DNA of 64,000 nt from positions 20,001 to 84,000 of the forward strand of contig CAJHNH020002042.1 of assembly GCA_905116865.2 (NCBI GenBank), given 5' to 3'. Position 1 is the stretch's first letter; each line of letters starts with the position of its first letter. The position numbers were made by a program, and so were the translations under genes. Source of the stretch: Candidula unifasciata (taxonomy: Eukaryota; Mollusca; Gastropoda; Stylommatophora; Geomitridae). The notes under the pieces were generated by a model. That model was given only the letters and a program-made list of their open reading frames with translations. It searched no databases and had not been told where the DNA came from. Shown in pieces: positions 1-11,529 of the stretch.

Positions 1-120
1 GTTGCCGGTACTCACCACAATGTGTTTATTACAGTAATTCTTTGAAAAAAAAAATGATGCCTCTAAAAAGGTGCCGACACTGCATACGGTTGCGTACCAT
101 CAGAAAATTATTTTAAAAAA
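1..120. repeat. Dispersed repeat, copy 1 (pairs with 38268-38395)
   Basis: gccggtactcaccacaa and a gcgtaccat(t/c)... core recur at 38268-38395 in the same order. Family unknown; two copies here. Confidence 0.5.
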
Positions 121-157
121 CCCTACCTAGCCATTATTTGCTCGATGTCCTTATTCA

Positions 158-497
158 GGTAAACCACGACCGGCTCCAGCTGACGGGCCGTGCTGCTGAC
201 GTCACCGGGTCGGGCTAACGATGCGTTAACGCAGCATTTCTCAAACTGGGTGCTGAGGCAGACTGGGGTGTCCTGAGCGTATGCCAGGGTTGCCGCGTAA
301 TAAAGAAAAGTCGGCTAAAAATGTGAAATAATGAAGAAGGCATGTAGATACTTAAAGATAAAATTTAAGTTGTCTTTCCTTGCCACTGTCGAAAATAGTT
401 TATATCTTGTTTTAGAACCGCTGCGTTACCGCATCGTTAGCCTGACGCGGTGACGTCAGCAGCACGGCCCGTCAGCTGGAGCTGGTCATGGGTAAAC
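158..497. mobile_element. hAT-like non-autonomous foldback element
   Basis: Inverted arms at 165-235 and 420-490 (71 bp each, few mismatches; shared core gctccagctgacgggcc) enclose about 184 bp. GGTAAAC flanks both sides (158-164, 491-497), extending to 8 bp with one mismatch. The interior has no ORF. Confidence 0.75.
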
Positions 498-689
498 AGT
501 ATCCTACACTTACTGTAGACGATGAAATACATGAAATTTGTGCAGGGGATATTTTTTACCTTCACCGTTGATTTCATTAGCATCTTCTGCGTTCGCCCTT
601 ACAAGGGTGGTTGGTATGTTGCCTTGTGGTTAATGGCTAGGCTGAGATCAGAAAATACATAACAAATTTGGAAGGAATATTACTAACCC

Positions 690-860
<171 letters not shown>

Positions 861-1054
861 CCTCCTCTTTCTCCTTATTATGCTACTACTGCTTATTCTT
901 CCGCTTTCGCTGTTAAAAGTATGTTTGGTATGTTGCGTTGTGATATGTAGCTAGGCTGTGATATCTGCGCCGTTCAGCCCAGCGCATACGACTTTAAAAA
1001 AAAAAAAGGAAATTAGTACATACGACTTTAGTAAACGTGTAATTAGTTGCGTTT

Positions 1055-1105
1055 TACGTCATGTTTGTTAAGGAGCACTGAGTCGCCCCCTAGAACCCAC
1101 ACAGG
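1055..1105 (-). repeat. Fragment of repeat family A
   Basis: catgtttgttaagg then ccctagaacccacacaggca match the outer end of family A (best copies 28385-28675 and 59240-59525). Confidence 0.4.
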
Positions 1106-1929
1106 CAGTAAATTACCAACCTGTTTCTAATCTCAGTCGATATGTGGAGTGTTGAATCTCGACCTGATTACAATCGTCTTCAGAAAGGACTGAAATCTCT
1201 ATCACAGCCACCGCACGGTGTCTTATTAGCTATTATCTCTTATGCAACGCCGTCTCTAATCGAGGGACTCCATTCTTGCACAAGAACGGGAATCCCCGTT
1301 GACCTGTTTGGCGTATAAATAGAGAAGGCCGTGCCCTTGTGTATCTGCCAGCTCAAGCGCAGCACATGAAAAGATCTGATGGGAAATCAAGAGGTCGCCC
1401 TAGGAGAATATATGGATTGATGACATTAAGGAGCTTCTACATCGACACGGAACGACACGAATCTTATCTCATTGTCTTCCTCTGTATCTCTTTCCATCAA
1501 AATCTGTTGCTCCGTAAAATTATGCGGGGAGGTGGAGAGGGGCTCAATGTGCTCAAGAGCCCAGGTTCTGGCGCCTATGGCTTCCATGTCTTCCGGTCTG
1601 CTGGTTTTCTGCCCATGGTATCTCAAGTCAGTTTACACTTCTTCATTTCCCTTTCTACTGTTCCTCAGATTTCTTTAAGCTGTCCATATCTCCTGTTTTC
1701 CTCTTCTGTCCACTGGGCACTATTTGCATCCAACACAACACGAAGATGTGAAATTCCACTTCTGGTCTTTCTCACTGATATTATGGGATTGGAGAAGGGA
1801 AGCGAGCTCTGTAAGACGGTTCCCTTATGGGTGGTTCTCTGGAATGGGTCGGGAGGAAATCTGTTTATCAGCATCGTTCCGAAAGACAAAAGTGTCCCCC
1901 CCCCCTCCTTTTTTTTCTTCGGGCTGTGG

Positions 1930-3120
1930 TAACCTGAACAGAGTACAGCGGGAGTAAGTGATGGCTTGGACTGTGTTCAAAACGCCGAGAAAAAGACATG
2001 TGTACTTGTAATCAGGTGCAACTGGCACTATCCGTGTGGGAACTTATCTTTGGCTATGGAGGTGGGGGGTTAGGTCACGTGTGGGGAAGCCCCGAGTACA
2101 GAAATGTCAGTTCTTCGATTTATTTGATTCATGCATTCACCCATTCAACAGAATGCACCAGACTTGAGAGATGACACTTGATTTGACATACCTGTTCACA
2201 CGCAACAATAACTTGTTTGTCTTCCTAACTACAAATCTATTCAACTGCATTAGTGGTTTCCAACATTTAATGAAAGTGTGGAGATACGGGTTTTGGTCAG
2301 AATGTGTTATTGATCTCTAATAAATGCACGTGTTATCCTATTCATTACATGTTTAACTGTAGATGCACAGACTGCTCATGAAAACAAAATCATTCTTTTT
2401 GTGTTTTGTGTGTGTGTGTTTTTTGTTTTATAGTTAACACAAATATTTTATGTATAATTAAACTGGGGGAAAGGAGAAAAAAAAAAGGGGGGGGGGGGGG
2501 GTAAACAGATTATTATAAGCACACAAAAACTCAATTTCAGAATTGTTTAGCGCCTTTCACCCCCCCCCCCCCGATACTCCCTTGCGTCCCTAGGTTGAAT
2601 AATACTGAACTACATGCATACCTACCTATCGACTTACCTACCTATCGACTTACCTACCTTTCGTATGTAATAAACAAATATACATACACTGATTAGCACT
2701 TACCGAAAGAAATATAGAGATAGGGCACACCAGATGATGTAAATATCGAAAGTTATGTTATCATACCGGGAATGGAACCTGACACCGCCATTACCTACCT
2801 GTCACGCTACTTTCCTTTCTTTCTTTCCTTTTTTTTACTGTCATCAGACAGGAGCACGCAGAAGATAGTACGACGGTGTGGAAGGAGAAGGAAGAAAGAA
2901 ATAGGAGGAAGAGACGAATTATGGCGTGTATGCTGACAACTTTCCAAGACAGCACAGAAAGCTGCCAAGAATCTGATCTCATTGTCTTCCTCTGGATGTC
3001 TTTCCATACAAATTTGCACGGATAATACACCTACCTACATTCACCGTGTGGTATCTCCGTTCTGGGAAACAGAACAGTCCCAATACTCCCTAAACAAACA
3101 GGTCGTGAAAGGCGATTAAT
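1930..3120. other. No gene recognised
   Basis: AT-rich sequence with an A-run followed by a G-run near 2478-2502, a C-run near 2561-2573 and a short (cctacctatcgactta) repeat around 2620-2660. No coding signal or recognised repeat family. Confidence 0.5.
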
Positions 3121-3124
3121 TAGA

Positions 3125-3450
3125 AATTTGCCGGTGGGGGGCTGCGTGGTCTCTAGGCATGATGACCGCCACGAATACTAGAGGTTCCGGGTTCAATCCC
3201 CGGTAAGGGCTGGGATTTTTTTTTTTCATGTGGACTTGGACTTCTAGTAATTGCCCCTTGTCTCTGGGTAGTGGGATCGGACACCCGTGTGAATTGTTGC
3301 GCACGTAAAAAAATCCCTTGGCAGTTAGAAATCAAAGAGTAGCTAACGGCGCTGACCGGGTAAGATTTTGAGTTAAAAATCTACCCTGAGTATTTCAGGA
3401 GCCTGTGCACTGCGCTGAGCTTCTTCGAACTCAGATTTGAGTTAGAAGAA
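3125..3450 (+). mobile_element. tRNA-derived SINE (family SINE-1)
   Basis: The head has a pol III B-box-like gttccgggttcaatcccc near 3186. The body continues through catgtggacttgga and aatcccttggcag, ending in gaagaagaac. Related copies are at 11075-11355 (+) and 48965-49300 (-). Confidence 0.8.
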
Positions 3451-3499
3451 GAACGGAAAACTTATGGGTTTCAGTGTGCCATTATGTTTTTATAATTTG

Positions 3500-3562
3500 C
3501 CGAATTTGGATGTGTTGGGCCAAAAAACGTAGATATCGCAGTCGAGCTGTAAACCACAGTAC
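3500..3562 (+). repeat. Repeat family F fragment
   Basis: gtgttgggccaaaaaacgta then tatcgcagtcgagctgtaaa recurs at 7000-7060, 34275-34335 and 60573-60632, often ending in gaagaagaag. Confidence 0.55.
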
Positions 3563-4189
3563 AGTACGTTCAACTGCCCTTTTCAGGGTGAATATATAAG
3601 TGCACATACGCACATGAAACACAAATAACGTGACGGCTAACCGAATTTAGTTTTTTCCACATCACGATAATGGAATCTACGATGTGTGTACCGGTTCTTG
3701 TGTTGCCTGAATCCGCCACTATGACGGTTACCACATCAACATCATTACGCAACTACAACAGCAGAAGCTGATATCCATAAAACTAGAAATTTTTGAGTCC
3801 TAGCCAAGAAAGTGCTGTCACTCGAAGGCATTTCTGTATTCGTTTCCTCAAACCCCCCTTCCCCAACCACCTTGTTGTTGCACGCACATCCTTACACGAC
3901 CTCAGGTAATGTGACCTCGAACCAAAAGGGCACAGCACGTGTAGCCGGCGTGTTTATTTACATCACGTGGTGTTGATAGCGCTGATAGCGCTGCTCTGAG
4001 TGAGTGAGTGACTTTTTTCCCTCGTTCCGTTGACACAACGTACAAGCTCAGACATTTGGCCATTTTTACCAGATTGCGGCCCCTCAACGCTGGGGCTAAC
4101 TGGCTAAAGATTGCTTTAACCTAAAGAAGCTATTTATAGCTAGTAAAAGTAGCTAAAATAGCTGAAGTGTTTATGGCCGGACTATTGTA

Positions 4190-4470
4190 GTGCGGAGGCA
4201 GTGGTGTGTGGAGTCGATAGTAACTAGGGAGGGAGCAGTCAGTGGAGTAGCTGGGGAGGCGTAGCAGAGTAGCTAGGGGTTGAGTAGTAGACAGGGAGGG
4301 GGATTAAAAACAAAAGGGAGTAGCTGCAGTGGAGTAGCTAGGAAGCAGCGGAGAAGCTAGAGAGGAAGCAGTGGAGCAGTTAGGGAGGGAGTAGCGTGTG
4401 TATCTAGGGAGGGAGAAATGAAGCAGCGAGGGAGCTAGTTATAGAGCAGCTAGGGAGAAGAATAGCAGAG
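4190..4470. repeat. Degenerate tandem repeat (gtagctagggagggag-type)
   Basis: Irregular repeats of agtagctaggga and ggagcagtggag words, purine-rich. No fixed period. Confidence 0.6.
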
Positions 4471-4794
4471 CGCGGTTTATTCGATGTTCATTTCACCCTA
4501 AAACCCTTATCCTATTAGACTTCCCGGGAAATCCCCAGGAAATTTCGAAGTGCCCGAGATGGGGTGAAATACAAGAAAAGAACCCATTTTAAAAATAATA
4601 AAACCGAAGAACTTACATTAGACTCACAAAGGTTGCTTTCTTAAGTTGTGTGTGTGTGGGAAAAAAAAAAGGGGGGGGGGGTAAACTGATATTTCACACA
4701 TTTTAATTTGCTTGAGCTTGCCGTGGGGATCAAGGAACAACCAAACATAATGCACCAGCCTCCAGAACGAGGCAGCAAGCCATACTTTTTAGGT

Positions 4795-5045
4795 ACTTTT
4801 TTTTTGTTTACCCGATCTCGGAGATTCCGAGATTTCGTGTAGAGTTCCTGACAAAATTTTCGTATTATAGTTGGGGTGGGGAGGTGGGTGGGGTGGGGAG
4901 GTGGGGGGGGGGTGTTAAGGTTAGGATAATGTTTGTTAGTCGGTGTTCATTTGACACCCTAACACACCTATACTATTGAACTTTTACCGGTAACTCCCAA
5001 TGAAATCTCGGAGTCACCGAGATGGGGTGAACAAAAAGAAAAAGA
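4795..5045. mobile_element. Inverted-repeat element (MITE-like) with internal palindromes
   Basis: Arms at 4795-4840 and 5002-5045 are reverse complements with a few mismatches. Each carries a palindromic core (atctcgga...tccgagat in the left arm). A related half copy is at 4470-4570. Target duplication unclear. The G-rich tract 4873-4916 lies inside. Confidence 0.6.
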
Positions 5046-5359
5046 CGATTCTTTAGTCCTCTCTTGCGACTTGCTTGAGAAAAATTACAATTCCACCCTT
5101 AGTGGAAAAAAAACATGATTAGTAGTGTAAAATAGACAACTTTATTGCATCATGTTTTATCTTACCTGTTCTAGTCTTTCTCCATAGTTTGGCTGACCAT
5201 CTGCTGAGGCCATCGCATACAGCACAAACTCCATAGCAATAGCAACAACCCCAGGTCCTGTCCCTACATAATTTCACTCAAAGACTAAGTGGAACCGTTT
5301 CAAATACCACCACTTAACCTTCAGGGTATTGTGGTTTAGGGGAGGAGGGAATGGCTGGT

Positions 5360-5518
5360 GAACAGGCAGACAGACAGACAAGGAGACATGCAGATAGAGA
5401 GACAGGGAGATATGAAGAGAAACAGACAGGGAGATAGACAGGCAGACAGGGATATACAGACATATGACAGACAGGTAGATAGACAGATAGAAAATAGGGA
5501 TACACACACACACACACA

Positions 5519-5592
<74 letters not shown>

Positions 5593-5755
5593 GAGAGATA
5601 GACAGACAGGTAGATATACATACAGATGACAGACTAGGAGATAGACAGATGACAGACAGGGAGAAAGACAGACAGGTAGATAGACAGACAGAAATAGGGA
5701 TACACACACACACATATATATATATATATAAAGAGAGAGCGAGAGACAGTCATTC
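5360..5755. repeat. Compound microsatellite (gaca/gata/ca/ta)
   Basis: Tracts of agacagac and gatagaca flank (ca)n and (ta)n (5522-5588) and a shorter (ta)n at 5714-5731. It lies about 80 bp before the zinc-finger exon. ORFs in several frames are artefacts. Confidence 0.95.
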
Positions 5756-5833
5756 GTAGGCACACACACAAACATATTTATGTGCGTATACAGTTGCTAT
5801 TTGTTTCATCAGTTGCCATGTTTGTTTCTGCAG

Positions 5834-5934
5834 GACAGCGAGGATACATTCTTCAAGTGCACATGGAGAGGTTGTAACCAGGCCAGTGCCACTAGGAATG
5901 CCATCGAGAGACACATCAGGAGAGCCCACTTTGA
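5834..5934 (+). CDS. ZNF704-like gene: C2H2 zinc-finger exon
   Basis: The acceptor is tttctgcag before 5834 and the donor is GTAAGA at 5935. The 101-nt exon starts at a codon boundary (GAC) and ends after two bases of a codon (GA). It encodes the whole C2H2 finger: Cys residues in FKCTWRGC and His residues in ERHIRRAH. Confidence 0.93.
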
Positions 5935-8900
5935 GTAAGAATTTTTAGCTCATATATTGACTATTTGGGTCGCAAACATGGACTTTCGGATGACAGACCA
6001 TTTTTCTATGCCTTGGGTTAGGTTAATTGCGTATCCTTTACAGGACATTGCAAACCAACCCCAACAGCCCCTGGCTGTTGTGTGGTTTTTCTAGGCATAT
6101 TTATGTCCAGTAGTTTGCTATTTCTTTCTGGACAGTCGGCTTTCTTGATACCTCTGTCAAAACCAAAGCAAGGCGCATGGCCCGCAGCTGGGACTGAATC
6201 CGGCATCCCGGCATTACGAAGCGTTCGCATCGACTTAGCCACAGAGCCGACCTCTGCCTTGGGACAGGGCATAAAAAAAACTTAACGAATGTATGCGCAG
6301 GCTTCATCTACGTAGTACACCGCTGTTGTGTGCCTTATGCATTTGATGCGTGTAAGTTTTATTTACCTTATAAAACTGCAGCCTGTTTCTATTTTTTTTT
6401 CCACAATGTACAATGATGGGCTTTCTGTGTCGTTATTTTTTTTTCTGGCACCGGAACACAGCAGCTATAGGGTGACCTGTCTGTCATGAGGGTGGGACTG
6501 CAATTAATTGATTAACTATTGAGTTGAGTCAAGAATTGACATCACAGCACTCGGGGCATTCACGTGTATTCTCCGTCCTCATCTTCAGCAGCCAGCGCAG
6601 AGTTCCAATACTGATGGTACCGGTCACAATCTAGTTAAATGTCCGTCTTGCCTTTTCACTGAGTGTAGTGAGCCGGCCAGACCCTCTGGTTACACCCAGC
6701 TGCCTCATTCTCTCAAGGCCATATTAATCTTAATAATGGTTAACTCTTATATCTAAAGTAAATTAAGGACATGCCACTGGTGCATCAGGAATATGCTTCT
6801 AGACTCATATTGTTATAGACCAGTTGGCGCTCAGTTGGCGCTCAGTTGGTGCTCAGTTGGGGATGTGGTCAACTTTAGGCCACTTTTTTGTTGACTATCA
6901 TTTAATTGTTAACTGTATATAAAATAGCAGAAAGAAAATGTCTTGATTGGATGTGGAAGACCGGGAAGGCTAACCGGGTCAACAAATGCTTGCAGAAGTC
7001 GAATGTGTTATCAGAAAGGTGCAAATATCGCAGCCATGCTGTAAACGGACACAACGCTATTACATCTTCGGATGAACGCAGAAGAAGAAGATGTGAAAAT
7101 CTGCACACCTTTTAAATGTTGAATGTACATTATAGCTGGGAATATTTATTATTACATTGTTATTTTCTTTACAGTCGAGATAGTGACCTTGAGCTGACAG
7201 ACAATGAGGAAGACTTTCATTACATCGAAGTGGACGAGGGAACTCAGTCCATCAACACAATGACTCAGTATTTTGCTGCAATGCAGACGTCATCGCCAGG
7301 TGAAGGTCACAGAAGTAGGCATGATAGTGAAGACAGTCAGCCATTAAATCTTTCCAACAAAGCTGCCGATGCTGTCTCACATAATGTGAGTGACGATACT
7401 GTAGCAGATAGCCTCGCTAATGGAAATGGCATGTGCGATCATGACTACCAGAGAAAGGTAGGCATGAGTTGGTTGAGGCGTTTTGCTTGTAGTATTTGCT
7501 ACTTATGTTCATGTATTCACATTGGCATTTCAGAGGATAAAAAGTTCCTTGCAATCTATCTTTGTCAATGGTGAGAATGAGAGTTCTTAAGAACTATATA
7601 TCTCCTTCTACATGTAGAAAGATGAAATAACTGATAGAGATATTAAAATTAGAATACAAAAGACAAGAGGAGCTTACATAGCAATAGGGAATTTGTGGTC
7701 AAAAGAAATTAAAAGGAATACTAAACTTAAAATGTTTAATTCTAATGTCAAATCAGTACTTTAGAATGGAGCAGAAACATGTAGAACAACTAAGGCAATT
7801 ACTAATAAATTACAGACATTCATTAACTGGTGCCTGTGCAGAGTGGAGGGAATTCAATGGTATGGTAGAATCACTAATGTAAAGCATTGGGAGAGAACTA
7901 AGCAATTTCTAGTGGACCAAGAGGTAAAGAAAAGACTCTGGTGTTGGATAAGGCACACATTGAGAAAACCAGTGAACAATATAACTAGAATGTCTTTGCA
8001 ATGGAAACCCACAGGGACATAGGAATAAAGGAAGGCAAAAAAACAAATGGAATGTAATGTATGAATAAACGTATCTTCATTTCTTTCTTCTTAAGAGTCC
8101 ATGCCGTGCGGTGTTGGTAGTCATGTCTATCCACAACCTTTTGTCTCGTGTACTTGCAGACAACTCTGACACAGATGATCTTCCATGCCATAATGTCAGA
8201 CTGTCCAGCATCTGTTCTCTCAGTCTTCCTCTGCCTCTCCTCCAACTTTCCTATTATCACGATGTACTCCAGTTTTCTCCTTTTCATCACATGACCAAAG
8301 AAAGTAGACTGTCTTTTTCTGATGTGAGCAATCAGTTCTCTTCGTGAGCCAGTTTTTTTTTTTCGAGACGTCTTCATTACTCTTTATCTGTCCAGGGTAT
8401 TCTCATCACTCGTCTATAAAACCACATCTCCGCAGCTTCCAAATAAGTTTTCACTAATTTACTAACCGTCCATGATTTACACCTGTATATCAATATAGGA
8501 TTTATATAGCTTTTTAGAATTCTCTTTTTCGTTTCATTTGACAAAGAAAGATTGAGTAAAATATCGCATTTCCCACACTTCATTTAAAAAAAAAAAACCT
8601 GATTTAAAGAAAACTTTAAATGCTATTTGTAGTCTTCACATCGTGACCTCATAAATGTGTGCGCAGGTGTGAACACAGCCAGTAGCATTAACTATATATA
8701 TCTTGTAAATTGGTCACTATAGACAAGTCAGAAAAGTAACATTTGTGAGGAATTAGCCCTAACTAGAAGTGCCAGTTTTTCAGATTGTCAAGATGACAAG
8801 GTTAGAAAAACCTGCATCAGTGATATTTCAGATCTTTAGTTGAGCATGCAAATGAACTAGCCAATGAAGTACAATGGTTCCCAGGGCTCATATTGCTATC

Positions 8901-10280
8901 TCAAAATCATTTCAGATGTTGAAGCACAGTCAGGCCAGCTCAGTGCCTGCAACTGGAACGCTTCTGACCCAGGGGCAGGCAGCAAGCCTGCCGATCGCCA
9001 TTGATGGAGGACAGATCCAGCGATCACTGTCCTGGCACATTCATTCCTCCCCCACTGGGAGTCTGGTAAGTGTATTCTTTGTCTTTTCAGTCATCCTCTT
9101 TTTCTTCTTCTTATTTTTATGTGATCACCTTTAAAAGAGCTGTTGACATGTCATATTGTGGTCACAGCTAAGCTGTCAACCTGCACCTGTCAGCCTGCAC
9201 CTGTCAACCTGCACCTGTCAGCCTGCACCTGTCAGCCTGCACCTGTCAGCCTAACACATCCTTCTTCTTCTCCATGCTGTAAATTGCGACAGCAAGTCCT
9301 TGTTGTTTGTCCATTTCTGGACTTTGGTCTTTTTCAAAGATGTGTGCACATCCATTTTACCAATTTGACTTATTTGTTTGCAGATTGTTGGTTCCTCACG
9401 CTGAGACAGTCGTACTCCAGCTTTGAATGAAACGTGATACTAGCTAGTTTGGCCAGGTCCCCATTTTGGAATCTGTTTCTAAGATGACTGCAGAGAGGTG
9501 AAGATAAGTCTCATGCTTGTGAGCCCTAGTTCTGCCATGTCTTGTTCAGCACCGCCGCATCCTCAGCACATCCGATTTCAGCAGACTGCTAACTAGTTGC
9601 CTTTTATGACATGCTTGTTAGGGGGCAGAGGGTCTATCCCCCCACCCCTTGGGGCTGTGGAAGTCATATGGGGAGTTTTAAATTAAACTTCTTGAGAAAG
9701 AACAAGTGAAAGTAATAATTATTGCTAATCTGCTATTTCTTTTATAAACTGCATCTGTAGAAATGTCAGTTTCTGTGGTAAATGCATTGTGAATATGCTT
9801 CATAATGCTGAGGTGCCGGGTTCGATCCCAGCCGAGTGCAATTTGGCAGCGAACCATCTTGCATTAACAGCGGCATCAAGATCCGATCATTCAGAAAGCA
9901 GTGGCAAACTACTGAACATAACATTAGCCTAGAAAAACCACCACAAAAAATGCTGGGGTTGGTTCTTGCTTTTCCTTTAAAGGATACGCAACTAACTAAC
10001 TCGTAGAAATATAATTTGTTTCTGACTGTTGAAACATTGTTATCTTCCCCAGGTGTCTCCTCCACAGAGGTCAAATAAACTGACCCCACAAGAACGTCTG
10101 TACCAGCACCAGGCTCAGTCTCCTAAATCCAGTATTGCATCCTCAACGTTTAAAGTTTCTCAGCACCGAAGAGCTCGAAGTGAAGTCAGAAAGTGCCGGA
10201 AAGTTTATGGCATGGAAAATCGAGATCAATGGTGCACTCAGTGCAAGTGGAAAAAAGCATGCACAAGATTCATTGATTAA
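5834..10280 (+). CDS. ZNF704/ZNF395/SLC2A4RG-family transcription factor, last four coding exons (5' part outside window)
   Basis: Coding exons are 5834-5934, 7175-7457, 8916-9065 and 10053-10280. Every junction has AG/GT borders, and the exons join in one frame to a TAA stop at 10278-10280. Domains in order: one C2H2 finger (C-x4-C-x12-H-x4-H) ending in RRAHF; an acidic stretch [23 protein letters not shown], which fits the CtBP-binding PxDLS type; a Ser/Gln linker; and a basic C-terminus with [14 protein letters not shown] followed by C-x2-C-x5-C spacing (C-clamp). In this family the finger plus C-clamp is known for GC-rich DNA binding in the nucleus. The first exon visible opens at a splice acceptor, so the N-terminal exons lie upstream. 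About 219 C-terminal residues are encoded here. Introns carry SINE and LINE debris but the exons are intact. Family assignment is strong; which paralogue is equivalent is not decidable. Confidence 0.93.
6020..6285 (-). mobile_element. tRNA-derived SINE (family SINE-2), in intron
   Basis: On the minus strand, tggctaagtcg (A box) and ggattcagtccc (B box) are about 40 bp apart, followed by a body with agtagttt-type and gttggtttgcaatgtcc motifs. A plus-strand relative is at 9775-10010. Confidence 0.75.
6525..6735 (+). repeat. Repeat family B copy, in intron
   Basis: attgacatcacagcactc, catcttcagcagccagcg and ctctggttacaccca are shared with copies at 25270, 26450, 52400 and 53010, and in reverse at 61845. 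Confidence 0.75.
6815..7100. repeat. 13-bp tandem (ctcagttggcg) followed by repeat family F copy
   Basis: Four ctcagttgg(c/t)g units lie at 6828-6862, at the position of a SINE-C end. Then ggaaggctaaccgggtcaac ... cagccatgctgtaaac: this is an unexpanded family F copy, the single-unit counterpart of the array at 24390-25185. Confidence 0.65.
7175..7457 (+). CDS. ZNF704-like gene: acidic and CtBP-motif exon
   Basis: The acceptor is tttctttacag and the donor is GTAGGC at 7458. The first base T completes GAT (Asp). The remaining 282 nt encode 94 residues, including [15 protein letters not shown] and SQPLNLSNK. The exon ends on a full codon (AAG). Confidence 0.92.
7615..8060 (+). mobile_element. 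LINE fragment (reverse transcriptase C-terminal region)
   Basis: The frame gives [33 protein letters not shown] and [17 protein letters not shown]...[12 protein letters not shown], the tail typical of RTE/Nimb-like LINE ORFs. Stops and frameshifts are present. A close relative is at 60180-60560. Confidence 0.8.
8090..8585 (-). mobile_element. LINE 3' fragment
   Basis: The minus strand codes [20 protein letters not shown] and [14 protein letters not shown], the usual C-terminus of LINE reverse transcriptases. Broken into two frames. Relatives at 14092-14375 and 42423-43126. Confidence 0.8.
8916..9065 (+). CDS. ZNF704-like gene: Ser/Gln-rich linker exon
   Basis: The acceptor is atcatttcag and the donor GTAAGT starts at 9066. 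Exactly 50 codons are in phase with both neighbours, starting MLKHSQASS and ending HSSPTGSL. The ATG at the start is an internal Met, not the translation start. Confidence 0.88.
9179..9255. repeat. 14-bp minisatellite (cctgcacctgtcag), about 5 copies
   Basis: Near-perfect tandem copies directly next to a family A element, in the last ZNF704-like intron. Confidence 0.9.
9255..9430 (-). repeat. Repeat family A copy, in intron
   Basis: cttcttcttc, then gtccatttctggactttggt and cagattgttggttcctc, in family order. A further piece of the same family lies at 9580-9680. Confidence 0.75.
9775..10010 (+). mobile_element. tRNA-derived SINE (family SINE-2), in last intron
   Basis: B box gggttcgatccc at about 9820, then gtggcaaactactgaac and ggttggttcttgc. 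It ends about 40 bp before the acceptor of the terminal ZNF704-like exon. Confidence 0.8.
10053..10280 (+). CDS. ZNF704-like gene: terminal C-clamp exon
   Basis: The acceptor is tatcttccccag. The exon holds 75 codons plus TAA. It reads [17 protein letters not shown], then a basic [16 protein letters not shown] segment, then the Cys cluster ending CTRFID. The Cys-rich tail is the most diagnostic part of this family. Confidence 0.95.
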   Translation: MSPPQRSNKLTPQERLYQHQAQSPKSSIASSTFKVSQHRRARSEVRKCRKVYGMENRDQWCTQCKWKKACTRFID

Positions 10281-11074
10281 AATGATCTCCTTCTAATGAT
10301 GGCCGCCACAGAATATAAATGGAAATATAGTAAACAACATCACACTGAGAAAGTTATCCTTGTCCTGTGTTAACAGGGAAGGTTACATGGCAAATGTTTA
10401 TTCTGCTCAGAAATTACAATGTATGATGGGATTTGTCTGATGAGAAAAGAAACATTTGCCAAAATGTGAAGTATGTTTTGCTGTAAAACTGTACAGCCAA
10501 TTGCCAAGTCAGTTTTCTAAATAAGATGCCTTGTTTGTCACTGCTGTGCATTCATGGTTTGAAGAAAGACTCCCCAGTGTCCAGAATTTATTTTGCTCAA
10601 GCTAAATAATTCAAGCCAAAATGTTTAAAAAAATATGAGAAAATGGATAAAGTGGTTCTATTTTGTAACAAAGAGGAACACATTCCATATAATCAACTCA
10701 GTAGGAAAGAGTGTTAGATGCAAATGAATTTACTAGTCAAACTTAAGCTAGGCTAATATATGTGGCCAATCAGGCATTGAGTTGTAGTAAAAACTGTGAC
10801 CAGTGTAAAGAGGGTATTTTGAAATGCTCCAAATATTCCAGGGATGTGCGAGTGAACATTTCATTGAACGGCATTCAGCAAGCTAAATTTACTTCATAAA
10901 GGAGTATTCATTGTCTGTCAACGCATGAAAGTTAAGGGTCATGGAAGCATAGGTGCTAGACACACAGCTGCTGGCCTGGAAGTAAAGTGTTCAGATCAGT
11001 ATTGAGGTGGATTTGTTTAAATAAGTGACCTTGTCTCCAGGTTGGTATCCTTGTCTACACATGACAGGGAGAGA

Positions 11075-11355
11075 GGGGGGCTGCCTGGTCTCAAGGCATG
11101 GCGTCCACCTAGAGTCCTGGAGGTCTCAGGTTCAGGCCACAGTGAAGGCTGGGATTTTTTCATGTGGATTTCTAGTAATTTCCCCTGGTCTCTAGGTAGT
11201 AAGATCGGACGCCTGTGTGTATGTGTTGCGCATGCAAAAGAATCCCTTGACATTTGGAAATCGAAAAGAGTTAATGGTGCTGCCCTGGCAAAATTTGGAG
11301 TTTAAAATCTAACCAGAGTATTTCAGGACCCTCACCGGTGCTACGGAGTTCATTG
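11075..11355 (+). mobile_element. SINE-1 copy
   Basis: ggctgcctggtctcaaggca, caggttcaggcc and catgtggatttctagtaatt match 3125-3450 in order, with about 15-20% differences by eye. Confidence 0.75.
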
Positions 11356-11357
11356 AA

Positions 11358-11520
11358 TGACAAGGAACCAACAGTCTGCATACAAATAAGCCAGATCTGT
11401 AGAATGAATGCATATGCAAAACTCAGATTCTGAAAGAAGACTAAAGTTCAGAAGTGGATGAACAACCAGCACTTTCCACCGGAGTTTACAGCCAGTTGAT
11501 GTCAAGAAGGTGATAAAGAA
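11358..11520 (+). repeat. Repeat family A copy
   Basis: ggaaccaacagtctgcatac, aagccagatctgtagaatg and tttccaccggagtttacagc, in family order. It follows the SINE-1 copy directly. Confidence 0.8.
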
Positions 11521-11529
11521 AATTAAAGA

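Noticed and set aside
3116..3335. Intact tRNA gene at the SINE-1 head
   Set aside because: B-box-like sequence is present but there is no foldable acceptor stem and the sequence continues into a SINE body.
5274..5775. Overlapping ORFs of 115-153 aa on both strands
   Set aside because: All are the (ta)n and (gaca)n microsatellite read in different frames.
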